Source: JAEZHK01 sp964575255
GTDB taxonomy: Bacteria > Bacillota > Clostridia > Christensenellales > Aristaeellaceae
Assembly (NCBI GenBank): GCA_964575255.1
Contig: CAZNPZ010000011.1
Span: 6,134-70,133, forward strand
Direction of reading: 5' to 3'
DNA length: 64,000 bases
Part shown: piece by piece, positions 51,006 to 59,386 of the stretch
Layout: each line of letters opens with the position of its first letter
Position numbering within the stretch: the first letter of the stretch is position 1
Notes under the pieces: model-generated
Databases searched by the model: none
What the model was told of the DNA's origin: nothing
What the model saw: the letters and a program-made list of their open reading frames with translations, nothing else
Translations under genes and position numbers: made by a program

Positions 51006-52104
51006 GCACGCGGACGGGCAGCACCAGGTAGGTATAGCCGTCGCCCTCGACGGGGCCGATCAGGCAGGGGCTGACGGAGGAATTGAACTTGAGGTAAATT
51101 TCCGCGTCCCGCACGGCGCGCAGTACGTCCATCATGTACCGAACGTTAAACGCGATGTCGAGATCGTCGCCCTCGACCTCTGCTTCCAGTTCCTCGTACA
51201 CGTCGCCGCTCTCGGAGTTGGACGTGATCACGATGCGCCCGCCGCCGACCGACATGCGGATCAGGTTGTTGCGCCCTTCTCTCGCCATCAGCGACGCGCG
51301 CTCGACGCATCGGGACAGCCCTTCGGTGGATACCCTCGCGCGGGTCTTCCAGTCCTTGGGGATGATCTGGCGGTACTTGATGAACTCGCCGTCGATCAGC
51401 GTGGAGTAGATTTGGGTCTTGTCCATGTTGATCATCAGCTGGCTGCCGCCGATCAGGATCATGGCCATCAAATTATCGTCGTCCGCCATGACGCGCCCGA
51501 TCTCGCTGAGCGCCCGCTGCGGGATGATCGCGGTGATCTCGGCGGTGTCGCCCGACAGCCGTTCAAGCCTTAGCGCCAGCCTGAAGCCGTCCAGCGCGAC
51601 CATGCGCAGCTCGCCCTTTTCGATTTCCAGCAGGCTCCCCGTCAAGACAATTCTTGATTCATCCGTCGAGGTGGCGAACGCGGTCTGCTCGATCAGTTCC
51701 CTCAGAAGTTTTTGCGGCAGGATGAACGAGTTTTGCGCGCTGACCAGCGGCAGCGCCGGGTAGTTGACCGGGTTCTGGCCCGCGATCGTCGTGCGGGAGC
51801 CCTGGCATCTGAGCGTCATCGAGAAGTTCTCATTGGACGAGGCCTTCAGTTCCCCGCCGGGGAGTTTTCGGATCACGTCCAAAAACAGCTTGCCCGGCAG
51901 TACCAGGTCGCCGTCGTCCAGTATCTCCGCCGGAACCTGGGTGACGATGGAGATCGAGCCGTCCGAACAGGTCAGTTTGATCGAGTCCTCGCCCGTCTTG
52001 ATCAGGACGCCCTCCAGGATCGGCTGCGTCGTGCGCGCCGAAATCGCGCGGGACGCCACGCCCAGTCCTTCCACCAGATCCGATACCTGACAGGTAAACC
52101 GCAT
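50998..52104 (-). CDS. dnaN: DNA polymerase III sliding clamp (beta subunit)
   Basis: The sliding clamp forms a ring around DNA and holds polymerase and repair proteins. The 368-residue product folds as three similar domains, with start MRFTCQVSDLVEGLGVASRA, the central QTAFATSTDESRIVLTGSLLE section (in part) near residue 140, and the C-terminal YLVLPVRVHA ending. The ATG at 52104 follows AGGAGGG; an in-frame ATG 21 bp earlier has no such site. It overlaps mnmE and lies about 640 bp downstream of dnaA. Confidence 0.96.
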   Translation of the reverse strand: MRFTCQVSDLVEGLGVASRAISARTTQPILEGVLIKTGEDSIKLTCSDGSISIVTQVPAEILDDGDLVLPGKLFLDVIRKLPGGELKASSNENFSMTLRCQGSRTTIAGQNPVNYPALPLVSAQNSFILPQKLLRELIEQTAFATSTDESRIVLTGSLLEIEKGELRMVALDGFRLALRLERLSGDTAEITAIIPQRALSEIGRVMADDDNLMAMILIGGSQLMINMDKTQIYSTLIDGEFIKYRQIIPKDWKTRARVSTEGLSRCVERASLMAREGRNNLIRMSVGGGRIVITSNSESGDVYEELEAEVEGDDLDIAFNVRYMMDVLRAVRDAEIYLKFNSSVSPCLIGPVEGDGYTYLVLPVRVHA

Positions 52105-52176
52105 GATTCGCCCTCCTAGATCCATTCCTGTTCAATAAGTAAAACGTAATAGTCATCGCCGTAGTGGTGTGGAAAC

Positions 52177-52185
52177 TGTGGATAA
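52177..52185 (-). promoter_or_regulatory. DnaA box (TTATCCACA)
   Basis: Perfect TTATCCACA on the minus strand, 73 bp before the dnaN start, in the dnaA-dnaN gap. Confidence 0.8.
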
Positions 52186-52260
52186 CCCGCCGAAAGTGCA
52201 TATTTTACTGGGTTTCGGCGCGTGGATGACGGTGTGGACAGCGGCCCTGGTTTGGAGATT

Positions 52261-52269
52261 TTATCCACC
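52261..52269 (+). promoter_or_regulatory. DnaA box, one mismatch
   Basis: TTATCCACC differs from the consensus TTATCCACA at the last base. It lies opposite in orientation to the perfect box at 52177. Confidence 0.55.
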
Positions 52270-52309
52270 TTTTATCATCCGTTGATCTTGCGTTGATGTC
52301 CGTTGGGTA

Positions 52310-52735
52310 CGCTGGAGGGTGGAACCCTCCAGACTTCCCGCAAGGGGGATGAGCCCCCTTGACCCCTCATATAGAGAAAATGTCCGCTAGCGCGTCCATT
52401 TTGAGGTCAGATCAGAACCGAAAACTGGTATACCGCACGCCATTTGACGGCGATAAACAAGGTAATCGTTCCCATTCTGATATTCAGATATTCCCGGCAC
52501 CCATTGTACCGAAACTGTAGCCAGATTTCAACCCCGTCGTAAACTCCGCCGGTTTACCCCTTGGTTTATTCATTCGTATCCGGCGGCGTGTACGCCGGAT
52601 ACGCGTTTCCGGAACCAGTGCGAACACTGGTGGAGGAAATAATTCCTCAAGTCAGCGGGCCGCCCGAAATCCTTTAGGATTTCAGGCTCGCGAAGAAACC
52701 ATATGCGTTGAAAGACCTGAAGGGGATTTCAACGC
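52310..52735. repeat. Hairpin arrays inside the dnaA-dnaN gap
   Basis: No gene is supported here. A tri-hairpin copy lies at about 52310-52416: TGGAGGGT/ACCCTCCA, then AGGGGG/CCCCCT, then AAAATG/CATTTT around CCGCTAGCGCG. After an AT-richer, repeat-free stretch (52417-52575) an array reads on the minus strand from dnaA. It begins with a slot-1 hairpin GCGTTGAAA/TTTCAACGC (52705-52735), then GAAATCC/GGATTTC, a GAGGAA/TTCCTC stem, CCAGTG/CACTGG and TATCCGGCG/CGCCGGATA at about 52578-52602. Confidence 0.7.
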
Positions 52736-52740
52736 CCGCG

Positions 52741-54057
52741 TCAGCGGCCTTTAATCATGCCTCTGAGGGTTTCGAGGGTATTTTGCACCTGCGCGTTCTC
52801 CGAGGCCATCCGTTCGATCTTGTCACACGCGTGCATGACCGTCGTATGGTCGCGCCCGCCGAACTCGTCCCCGATGCGGGTGGTGGACAGGTTCATCAGT
52901 TCCCGGCATAGGTACATCGCGATCTGGCGCGGCAGCGCAATTTCGCGGTTCCTGCGCTGGGACAACAGTTCCGCGCGGTCGATGTGGTAGTAGTCCGCGG
53001 TCGTCTGCATCACGAGGTCGGCGGTAATGCTCCTCGCCTCCCGCGTCTTGATGATCGACGACAGCGCCCGCTGCGCCAGATCCATCGAGATCGGCCGGTT
53101 GTCCACCATCGTCTGCGCGTACACGCGGGTGAGGGATCCTTCCAGTTCGCGGATGTTTGACCGAACCTGATCCGCGATGAAGGACAATACCTCGTCCGGC
53201 ACGTCGATGTGCTCGTACTCGGCCTTGCGCCGGAGGATCGCGAGCCGGGTTTCATAGTCCGGCTTCTGGATGTCGGCGACGAGGCCCCACTCAAACCGGG
53301 ATCTGAGCCGCTCTTCCAAGGTCGGGATGTCCTTGGGCGGGCGGTCGGAGGACAGGATGATCTGCTTGCCGCTCGCGTGCAGCTGGTTGAACGTGTGGAA
53401 AAACTCCTCCTGCGTCGCGGTCTTGCCCGCGATGAACTGGATGTCGTCCACCATCAGAACGTCCACGTTGCGCAGTTTTTCGCGCAGCGCGTGGCTGGTC
53501 TTCCTTTGGATCGCGTCGATCACCTCGTTGGTGAACCGCTCGCTGGTGATGTAGAGGAGCTTCGATTCCGGGTTTTCGCTTAGAATATAATGCCCGATGG
53601 CGTGCATCAGGTGGGTCTTGCCCAGCCCCACGCCGCCGTACAGAAACAGCGGGTTGTACGCGTCGGACGGCAATTCCGCGACCGCGAGGCTCGCCGCGTG
53701 CGCGAAACGGTTGGATGTGCCCACGACGAAGGTGTCAAACGTATACTTCGGGTTCAGCGCGTCGCCCGCTTCCACGCGGATCGGCTCCGGCTCCGCCTCC
53801 AGCCCCGTCTGGCGGAACAGGATCGCCATCGGACGGCCGAACGCCTCGCTCAGCGCCGCCTGGAACAGCGTGCCGTACCGCTTCTTGAGGTTGTTCACCG
53901 CGAAGCTGTCGGCGTGCCCCAGCACGACCTGATTTCCGCTCACCGACAAGACCTGGAGCGGCTTGCACCAGGTGTTGAAGCTGACCGGATTGATCTCCTC
54001 TTTTAAAATGTCCAGCGTTCTTTCCCACAGATCGGCGTTGAGCGCGAACTGATTCAT
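52741..54057 (-). CDS. dnaA: Chromosomal replication initiator protein DnaA
   Basis: DnaA binds the origin, opens it and loads the replicative helicase; it also regulates its own gene. The 438-residue product has an N-terminal interaction domain (about 1-80), Walker A GGVGLGKTHLMHAI near residue 137, Walker B VLMVDDIQFIAGK near 203, and sensor motifs. The C-terminal DNA-binding helix-turn-helix carries the signature RDHTTVMHACDKI near 400. The ATG at 54057 is at the usual family start. DnaA boxes lie both upstream (54135-54168) and downstream (52177-52269), as in bipartite Firmicutes origins. Confidence 0.97.
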   Translation of the reverse strand: MNQFALNADLWERTLDILKEEINPVSFNTWCKPLQVLSVSGNQVVLGHADSFAVNNLKKRYGTLFQAALSEAFGRPMAILFRQTGLEAEPEPIRVEAGDALNPKYTFDTFVVGTSNRFAHAASLAVAELPSDAYNPLFLYGGVGLGKTHLMHAIGHYILSENPESKLLYITSERFTNEVIDAIQRKTSHALREKLRNVDVLMVDDIQFIAGKTATQEEFFHTFNQLHASGKQIILSSDRPPKDIPTLEERLRSRFEWGLVADIQKPDYETRLAILRRKAEYEHIDVPDEVLSFIADQVRSNIRELEGSLTRVYAQTMVDNRPISMDLAQRALSSIIKTREARSITADLVMQTTADYYHIDRAELLSQRRNREIALPRQIAMYLCRELMNLSTTRIGDEFGGRDHTTVMHACDKIERMASENAQVQNTLETLRGMIKGR

Positions 54058-54134
54058 CCATATCCCCCAGTTCTTTGGCGGCTGTAAGGCCTTCCAATTG
54101 CGGACATACGACGTGATGGCTTAAAAAAAACGGA

Positions 54135-54143
54135 TTATCCACA
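54135..54143 (+). promoter_or_regulatory. DnaA box upstream of dnaA (1)
   Basis: Perfect TTATCCACA, 78 bp before the dnaA start and downstream of the predicted transcription start, so it can serve both the origin and autoregulation. Confidence 0.85.
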
Positions 54144-54159
54144 ACGTTGTGAAACTTCA

Positions 54160-54168
54160 TGTGGATAA
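54160..54168 (-). promoter_or_regulatory. DnaA box upstream of dnaA (2)
   Basis: Perfect TTATCCACA on the minus strand (TGTGGATAA on plus), facing the box at 54135 with 16 bp between them. Confidence 0.85.
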
Positions 54169-54189
54169 TGTCCCGCGCTTGTCGAAGAC

Positions 54190-54218
54190 ATTATACCAAA
54201 AATTCACCGGTCAAACAA
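54190..54218 (-). promoter_or_regulatory. Candidate dnaA promoter
   Basis: On the minus strand TTGTTT (54213-54218) and TATAAT (54190-54195) are 17 bp apart. Transcription would start near 54183 and the leader would cover both upstream DnaA boxes. Confidence 0.6.
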
Positions 54219-54492
54219 CGTGAAATGCCTCCCAGATTTGTTTCGCGAGCCAAAATGTTTCGGCTGTCCGGCCTGGGCGATTCCGGGCACATATCGTGGC
54301 GAAATCTGGAAGCCTGGGGGACGGAAAAAAGTATCTACCTATTATATGTACACAGTATTCCATACAAAGGTTTTTGGCGTTTTTTTCGTCGGATCGCCTC
54401 GGAATTCGTCACATTTTACAATGGCGCGCCGCGAGATGGGATCCGTTGGCGGCGCGGCAGCCGTCACAGGGTGACAGGCTGAATCGCCGACA
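54219..54492. other. AT-richer origin-proximal intergenic region
   Basis: This is the rest of the dnaA-ychF divergent gap. The segment about 54318-54400 (including CTATTATATGTACAC and a long T run) is the most AT-rich stretch around the origin and could be an unwinding element. The short reading frames across it have no family features or ribosome binding site and are not called. Confidence 0.45.
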
Positions 54493-54521
54493 TTGCAATT
54501 CCCCGCGATCCGGTCTATAAT
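54493..54521 (+). promoter_or_regulatory. Promoter of ychF
   Basis: TTGCAA (54493-54498) and TATAAT (54516-54521) are exactly 17 bp apart, 34 bp before the ychF ATG. Confidence 0.7.
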
Positions 54522-54554
54522 AAATGGAAGATCAACGAGTGAGGATGAAGCGAC

Positions 54555-55652
54555 ATGAAACTTGGCGTCGTGGGCCTGCCGAACGTCGGCAAGAGCACGC
54601 TGTTCAACGCGATCACCGCCGCCGGGGCGCAGGCGGCCAACTACCCGTTCTGCACGATCGAGCCCAACACCGGCGTCGTGGCGGTGCCGGATCCGCGCCT
54701 GGACGTGCTGTCCGACATGTACCACCCGGAGAAGTACACCCCCGCCGTAATCGAGTTCGTGGACATCGCCGGCCTCGTGCGCGGCGCGAGCAAGGGCGAA
54801 GGCCTGGGCAACAAATTCCTGTCCCACATCCGCGAGGTGGACGCGCTGGTGCACGTGGTACGCTGCTTTGAGGACGCCAACGTCATCCACGTCGAAGGCT
54901 CGGTCGATCCGGTGCGGGACATCGAGACGATCGAAACGGAGCTGCTCCTCGCCGACATCGAAACCTGCCAGAAGCGCGCCGACCGGGCGCGCAAGCTCGT
55001 CAAAAACGGCGAGAAGAGCGTTCAGGACGAGCTGGACGCCGCAGAGGCGCTTCTTTCCCACATGGACGCGGGCAAATCCGCCCGCTCCTGCCCGCTTTCA
55101 AAAGAGCAGCGCGCCGTTGTCAAAGGCTGGTTCTTGCTCACCGACAAGCCCGTGGTCTACGCCGCCAACATCAACGAGGACGGCCTCGCGGGCGACGCGC
55201 GCGCGCAGGCAATGGTGGATCAGGTGAAGGCGGTCGCGAAAAAAGAGGGCGCGCAGGTCTTGGTGATCTCCGCGCAGGTCGAGGAAGAGATCGCCAAGAT
55301 GGAGCCGTCCGAGAAAAAGGCGTTCCTCGAAGAAATAGGGATTGGCAAAAGCGGCCTCGATCGTCTTGTGACGCTCGGCTACGAGCTTCTGGGGCTGATC
55401 AGCTTTCTGACCGCCGGGCCCAAGGAGGTGCGCGCCTGGACGATCGAGAAGGGCACGAAAGCCCCCGGCGCGGCGGGCAAGATCCACTCCGACTTTGAGC
55501 GCGGGTTCATCCGCGCCGAGATCGTCGCGTTTGACGACCTCGTCCGCGAAGGATCGATGGCCGCCTGCAAGGAGAAGGGCCTGGTGCGCAGCGAGGGCAA
55601 GGAGTATGTGATGAAGGACGGGGACGTCACGCTGTTCCGATTCAACGTTTAG
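54555..55652 (+). CDS. ychF: Redox-regulated ATPase YchF
   Basis: YchF (OLA1 family) is a ribosome-associated GTPase-fold protein that prefers ATP and influences stress responses. The 365-residue product has P-loop GLPNVGKSTLFNAIT near residue 8, the family insert NYPFCTIEPN near 34, and DIAGLVRGASKGEGLGN near 72 (given in part). NINEDG replaces the NKxD of GTPases, explaining ATP preference. A coiled-coil region (about 125-200) and a C-terminal TGS domain (AWTIEKGTKAPGAAGKIHSD, in part) follow. The ATG at 54555 lies behind GAGGA. It is transcribed divergently from dnaA. Confidence 0.95.
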   Translation: MKLGVVGLPNVGKSTLFNAITAAGAQAANYPFCTIEPNTGVVAVPDPRLDVLSDMYHPEKYTPAVIEFVDIAGLVRGASKGEGLGNKFLSHIREVDALVHVVRCFEDANVIHVEGSVDPVRDIETIETELLLADIETCQKRADRARKLVKNGEKSVQDELDAAEALLSHMDAGKSARSCPLSKEQRAVVKGWFLLTDKPVVYAANINEDGLAGDARAQAMVDQVKAVAKKEGAQVLVISAQVEEEIAKMEPSEKKAFLEEIGIGKSGLDRLVTLGYELLGLISFLTAGPKEVRAWTIEKGTKAPGAAGKIHSDFERGFIRAEIVAFDDLVREGSMAACKEKGLVRSEGKEYVMKDGDVTLFRFNV

Positions 55653-55663
55653 GAAAACAAACC

Positions 55664-55704
55664 GAGCGCCGGAAATCCAACGGATTTCCGGCGCTCTTTG
55701 TTTG
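55664..55704. terminator. Bidirectional terminator between ychF and carbamate kinase genes
   Basis: A perfect 15-bp stem (55664-55678 with 55682-55696) closes on AAC. TTTGTTTG follows on plus and AAAACAAAC precedes it, so it can terminate both convergent genes. Confidence 0.85.
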
Positions 55705-55710
55705 CCTGCG

Positions 55711-56640
55711 TTATCGAATAATCGTTCCCGTTCTGCCTTCCACGCCGTCCAATGCCTTTTCGAGCAGCGTGATCAGCGCGGTGCGTCCGGGTTTGCTGGC
55801 GGCGAACAGCGCCGCGGCTTGCACCTTGGGCAGCATGGAGCCGGGCGCGAAGTGACCCTCTTTGCAATAGGCATCGGCTTCGGAGACGGTCATCTCACTC
55901 AGCCACTTTTCGTCGGGCTTCCGGAAGTTCACGGCCACCTTCTCGACGGCGGTCAGGATGATGAGGATGTCGGCGTCGATCATCTCGGCCAATTTTTCGC
56001 TGGCGAAGTCCTTGTCGATGACGGCGGGCATGCCCTTCAGATGCAGCCCCTCCGCCATGACCGGGATGCCGCCGCCGCCCGCGGCGACGACCACCTGCCC
56101 GGCGTTCAATAAATCCCGGATCGTCTCGATCTCGACGATCTCGACGGGCTTGGGCGAGGCGACCACCCGGCGGTAGCCGCGCCCCGCGTCCTCGCGCACC
56201 GTCCAGCCGCGCGTTTCCACCATCTCGTCGGCTTCCTCTTTTGTCATGAAGTGGCCGATGGGCTTGGTGGGATTCAAAAACGACGGGTCGTCTGGGTCGA
56301 CGCGCACCTGCGTCAGGACGGTCGAGACCGGTTTATGAATCCCGCGCGACAAAAGCTCCTCCCGGAGCGCGTTCTGAAGGTCGTACCCGATGTAGCCCTG
56401 GCTCATCGCGACGCAGACCGACAGCGGCACGCGCGGCACGTCGTGCAGCCGGCAGTATTCGCCCATCGCTTCCTGGATCATGCCCACCTGCGGGCCGTTG
56501 CCGTGGGACAACACCACCTGATGCCCGCGCTCGATCAATTCCGCGATGGCCTTCGCGGTCTTCTTCACCGCCACCATCTGCTCCGGCAGGTTGCTCCCCA
56601 GCGCGTTTCCGCCCAGCGCGATCACGATTTTTTTGCCCAT
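55711..56640 (-). CDS. arcC: Carbamate kinase
   Basis: Carbamate kinase makes ATP from carbamoyl phosphate and ADP in arginine, agmatine or purine catabolism. The 309-residue product has the start motif KKIVIALGGNALG, the substrate region SHGNGPQVGMIQEA near residue 45, PVSTVLTQVRVDPDD near 108, VVAAGGGGIPV near 203 and DKDFASEKLAEMIDAD near 222. Length and all motifs fit. No arginine deiminase genes are in the window. The carbamoyltransferase YgeW 12.7 kb away is the obvious source of carbamoyl phosphate (the E. coli counterpart in the purine set is YqeA). The ATG at 56640 follows a GAAGGAGG site. Confidence 0.93.
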   Translation of the reverse strand: MGKKIVIALGGNALGSNLPEQMVAVKKTAKAIAELIERGHQVVLSHGNGPQVGMIQEAMGEYCRLHDVPRVPLSVCVAMSQGYIGYDLQNALREELLSRGIHKPVSTVLTQVRVDPDDPSFLNPTKPIGHFMTKEEADEMVETRGWTVREDAGRGYRRVVASPKPVEIVEIETIRDLLNAGQVVVAAGGGGIPVMAEGLHLKGMPAVIDKDFASEKLAEMIDADILIILTAVEKVAVNFRKPDEKWLSEMTVSEADAYCKEGHFAPGSMLPKVQAAALFAASKPGRTALITLLEKALDGVEGRTGTIIR

Positions 56641-56654
56641 GATAACCTCCTTCG

Positions 56655-56795
56655 GGGATTATGCCGGGGGCGCTGCCCCCGATCCCCCGCCAGAGCCCGT
56701 CCAACCTGCCGATGTTCAGGGGGAATCAATCCTTTATGTGTAGAGCCCAGGGGGATCCCCCTTGCGGGGGGTGCGGGGGCGGAACCCTCCGGACA
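56655..56795. repeat. Head-to-head tri-hairpin copies between carbamate kinase and aminotransferase genes
   Basis: One copy starts near 56662 with CCGGGGGC/GCCCCCGG followed by GATCCCCCGCCAGAG. The second ends next to the aminotransferase stop with CCAGGGGG/CCCCCTTG and a GGGGGC-type hairpin at about 56774-56794. The centre (about 56695-56740) is degenerate. There is no gene. Confidence 0.6.
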
Positions 56796-56798
56796 GCG

Positions 56799-57983
56799 TC
56801 ACTTCACGTTCTTCTCCACAAACTTCCCAATCCGCGCCAGCGCCTCGGTCAGCTTTTCGGCGGACGCCGCGTAGGATACGCGGAAGTGACCCTCGCCGCC
56901 CGCGCCGAACGCGTCGCCGGGAACGGCGGCCACCTTTTGTTCCTTGAGAAGCCGCTGACAGAATTCCTGCGAGTCCATGCCGGTTCCCTTGATGGACGGG
57001 AACGCGTAGAACGCGCCCAGCGGCTCGAAGCAGGGGAGGCCGAGTTTGTTGAACCCATCCACCACCAGTCGCCGCCTGCGGTCGTAGGCGCGCACCATCG
57101 TGGCGACGTCCGCGTAATCGTTGTCCGCGCCGATTTTCAGCGCCTCCAGCGCCGCGTACTGCCCGGCGGTCGGCGCGCACAGCATCGTGAACTGGTGGAT
57201 CTTGCACATCAGCGTGGCCAGTTCCTTGGGCGCGCAGGCGTAGCCCATGCGCCAGCCGGTCATCGCGAAGGCCTTGGAGAAGCCGGAGAGCGTGATCGTG
57301 CGCGCCCACATGCCGGGGATGGACGCGAACGACTGGTGCTTTTCGCCGCCGTAGGTCAGTTCCGCGTAGATCTCGTCGGCGATCACGATCACGTTGGTGT
57401 CCTTCAGGACGTCCGCGATTTTCTGAAGATCCGACCGCCCCATTACGCCGCCGGTGGGGTTGTTCGGGTAGGGCAGAATCAGCGCCTTGGTCCTGGGCGT
57501 CAAGCACGCGCGCAGCGCCTCCGGCGTCATTCGGAACGCGTCCTCCGCGCGGGTTTTGAGCGGCACGCAGGTGCCGCCCGCGAACTGGATGCCCGGCGCG
57601 TAGGAGACATAGGTCGGGTCGGGCGCGATGACCTCGTCACCCGGTTCCACCAGCGCGCGGAGCGCCAGATCGATCCCCTCGCTCGCGCCGACGGTGACCA
57701 GAATCTCGTCCTTCGGGTCGTACTGGAGTTGAAACCGGTTTTCAAGGTAGCCCGCGATCGCGCGCCTTAGCTCGATCAGCCCCCAGTTGCTGGTGTAGTG
57801 GGTGTGCCCCTGCCTGAGCGAGTAGATCGCGGCGTCGTTGTACGCCCACGGGGTGGTGAAATCCGGCTCGCCGACGCCCAGCGAAATCGCGCCGGGAATC
57901 TCGCTGACGATGTCGAAGAATTTGCGAATGCCGGAGGGCGGCACATCGGCCATCCTCCGGCAGACGATGCTGTCGTAGTTCAT
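56799..57983 (-). CDS. Class I/II pyridoxal phosphate-dependent aminotransferase
   Basis: This is an aspartate- or aromatic-type aminotransferase (fold type I). The 394-residue product has SLGVGEPDFTTP near residue 34, VGASEGIDLALRAL near 95, YPNNPTGG near 163, VIADEIYAELTY near 196, and the PLP lysine in SGFSKAFAMTGWRMGY near 229. The C-terminal Arg that binds the carboxylate is in HFRVSYAAS near 373. The ATG at 57983 forms an ATGA overlap with the preceding Lrp gene; the far longer reading frame upstream is rejected. Pairing with an Lrp-type regulator suggests control by an amino acid. The exact substrate is unknown. Confidence 0.9.
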   Translation of the reverse strand: MNYDSIVCRRMADVPPSGIRKFFDIVSEIPGAISLGVGEPDFTTPWAYNDAAIYSLRQGHTHYTSNWGLIELRRAIAGYLENRFQLQYDPKDEILVTVGASEGIDLALRALVEPGDEVIAPDPTYVSYAPGIQFAGGTCVPLKTRAEDAFRMTPEALRACLTPRTKALILPYPNNPTGGVMGRSDLQKIADVLKDTNVIVIADEIYAELTYGGEKHQSFASIPGMWARTITLSGFSKAFAMTGWRMGYACAPKELATLMCKIHQFTMLCAPTAGQYAALEALKIGADNDYADVATMVRAYDRRRRLVVDGFNKLGLPCFEPLGAFYAFPSIKGTGMDSQEFCQRLLKEQKVAAVPGDAFGAGGEGHFRVSYAASAEKLTEALARIGKFVEKNVK

Positions 57984-58477
57984 GGCGACACCGCCAGGCG
58001 TTCGTCGCGGCGGGCGCCTTCCAGTATGACGCCCTCGTTCTTGTACCGCTTCAAAACGAAATGGGTCGCGGTGGAATTGACGTGTTCGAGCGTGGACAGT
58101 TTCTCCGACACGAACAGCGCAAGCTGCTTGATCGTGCGGCCGCGCACCAAGACCATCAGGTCGTACGCGCCGCTCATCAGGTAGACGCTGGACACTTCCT
58201 CGAACCGGTAAATGCGCTCGGCGATCGCGTCGAAGCCCTGATCGCGCTGCGGCGTGACGCGCACCTCGATCAGCGCCTCCACTTCCTCGCCGTCCGCGAG
58301 ATCCCAATTGATCATTGCCGGGTACTTGACGATGATGCCGCGCCGTTCCATGCTGAGAATCGATTCACGGACGGTCGCCTCGTCGCTCCCGGTCATGACC
58401 GCGATGCGGGACGGCTCCGTGCGCGCGTCGTCCTTCAGAATCTCCAGGATGTTGAGTTCAAAATCGCTGACGCCCAT
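57980..58477 (-). CDS. Lrp/AsnC family transcriptional regulator
   Basis: The 165-residue product has an N-terminal winged helix-turn-helix (about 5-60, FELNILEILKDDARTEPSRIA, shown here as FELNILEILKDDA then EATVRESILSMERRGII). A C-terminal ligand-binding ACT-like (RAM) domain follows (about 75-150, with MSGAYDLMVLVRGRTI). Such proteins bind amino acids and control nearby metabolic genes. The ATG at 58477 is preferred, with AAGGGG 11 nt upstream; a GTG at 58489 has the ribosome binding site directly against it. It overlaps the aminotransferase gene by four bases, so the two are coupled and the regulator probably senses a substrate or product of that enzyme. Confidence 0.88.
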   Translation of the reverse strand: MGVSDFELNILEILKDDARTEPSRIAVMTGSDEATVRESILSMERRGIIVKYPAMINWDLADGEEVEALIEVRVTPQRDQGFDAIAERIYRFEEVSSVYLMSGAYDLMVLVRGRTIKQLALFVSEKLSTLEHVNSTATHFVLKRYKNEGVILEGARRDERLAVSP

Positions 58478-58492
58478 AAGGCGCTTCACCCC

Positions 58493-59362
58493 TTACTTTT
58501 TGTTTACGATCCCATCCAGGATGTCCCAGATGCGCTCCAGATCCTCGTAGCTGGTGTAACTGAGGATCAGTCTTCCCCGCTTTTCGTTGCCTTCCAGCTT
58601 CGCGCGGGTGCCAAACGCGTCGCGCGCCATCGCCTCGAGGCGGGTCAGTTCCGCGGCGGGCCGGGGTTTTGGCTTTTTCTCCGGTTCGGCGGGCTGCTGC
58701 TGGCAGATGCGCTCCAGCTGGCGCACGCTCAGGCTCTGCGCCTTGACGAGGTTCGCGAGCTTCAATTGCGTCTCCGCGGAGGACAGCCCCGCCAGCGCGC
58801 GCGCGTGGCCCGCGGACAGCGTGCCGTCTTTGAGCATCTCCAGCACCGCTTCGGGCAGCGTCAGAAGGCGCAGAAGGTTCGCGATCGCGGGGCGGCTCTT
58901 GCCGAGCCGGTCCGCCGCCTGCTCCTGCGTATAATCGCACTCGGCGATCAGGGCGCGCACGCCCATCGCCTCTTCGACCGGGTTCAGCCCCTCGCGCTGC
59001 AGGTTCTCGATCAGCGCGATTTCCAGGCGCCTCGTCGCGTCGTAATCCCGGACGATCGCCGGGATCTCGTTTAGACCCGCCAGCCGCGCGGCGCGGAAGC
59101 GGCGCTCGCCCGCGATGATCGAATAGCGCGCCCCGGCGCGCGCGACCAGAATCGGCTGCACGACGCCCACCGAGCGGATGGATTCCGAAAGCTCGCGCAG
59201 GCCCTCCTCGTTGAAACTGCGGCGGGGCTGGCTTCGGTTTACGTCGATGTCCTGAAGGCGGATGGACAGCACCTGATCGCCCGCGTCGTTGGGCTCGGTC
59301 TGTTCTCCGCCCAGAAGAGCCTCCAGGCCGCGTCCCAAGCCGTGCTTGGGGGGTTTGTTCAT
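58493..59362 (-). CDS. parB: Chromosome partitioning protein ParB/Spo0J
   Basis: ParB binds parS, spreads as a CTP-gated clamp, recruits SMC and stimulates ParA. The 289-residue product begins HGLGRGLEALLGG. The CTPase/ParB box follows with RSQPRRSF near residue 42 and the CTP-binding GERRFRAARLAGL near 85. The helix-turn-helix domain (about 120-190) contains YTQEQAADRLGKSRPAIAN, and a C-terminal dimer domain ends ERIWDILDGIV. The ATG at 59362 follows GGGAGGTGATC; the longer frame runs into repeat DNA. The two perfect parS sites at 5.3 kb are its expected targets. A hairpin array separates it from parA. Confidence 0.94.
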   Translation of the reverse strand: MNKPPKHGLGRGLEALLGGEQTEPNDAGDQVLSIRLQDIDVNRSQPRRSFNEEGLRELSESIRSVGVVQPILVARAGARYSIIAGERRFRAARLAGLNEIPAIVRDYDATRRLEIALIENLQREGLNPVEEAMGVRALIAECDYTQEQAADRLGKSRPAIANLLRLLTLPEAVLEMLKDGTLSAGHARALAGLSSAETQLKLANLVKAQSLSVRQLERICQQQPAEPEKKPKPRPAAELTRLEAMARDAFGTRAKLEGNEKRGRLILSYTSYEDLERIWDILDGIVNKK

Positions 59363-59386
59363 GTGATCACCTCCCTTTGGTCGGTG

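Larger units (their letters stand above)
52105..52300. other. Probable origin sub-region between dnaA and dnaN
   Basis: A consensus DnaA box in reverse, TGTGGATAA, lies at 52177-52185, and a near-match TTATCCACC at 52261-52269. Further relaxed matches (TGTGGAAAC, TGTGGACAG) fall between. The stretch near 52261-52280 is AT-rich for this genome. This resembles the box cluster and unwinding region found between dnaA and dnaN in Bacillus. There is no gene. Confidence 0.65.

Noticed and set aside
54159..54520. Short plus-strand reading frames across the dnaA-ychF gap
   Set aside because: They overlap DnaA boxes and promoters, lack ribosome binding sites and show no recognisable features.
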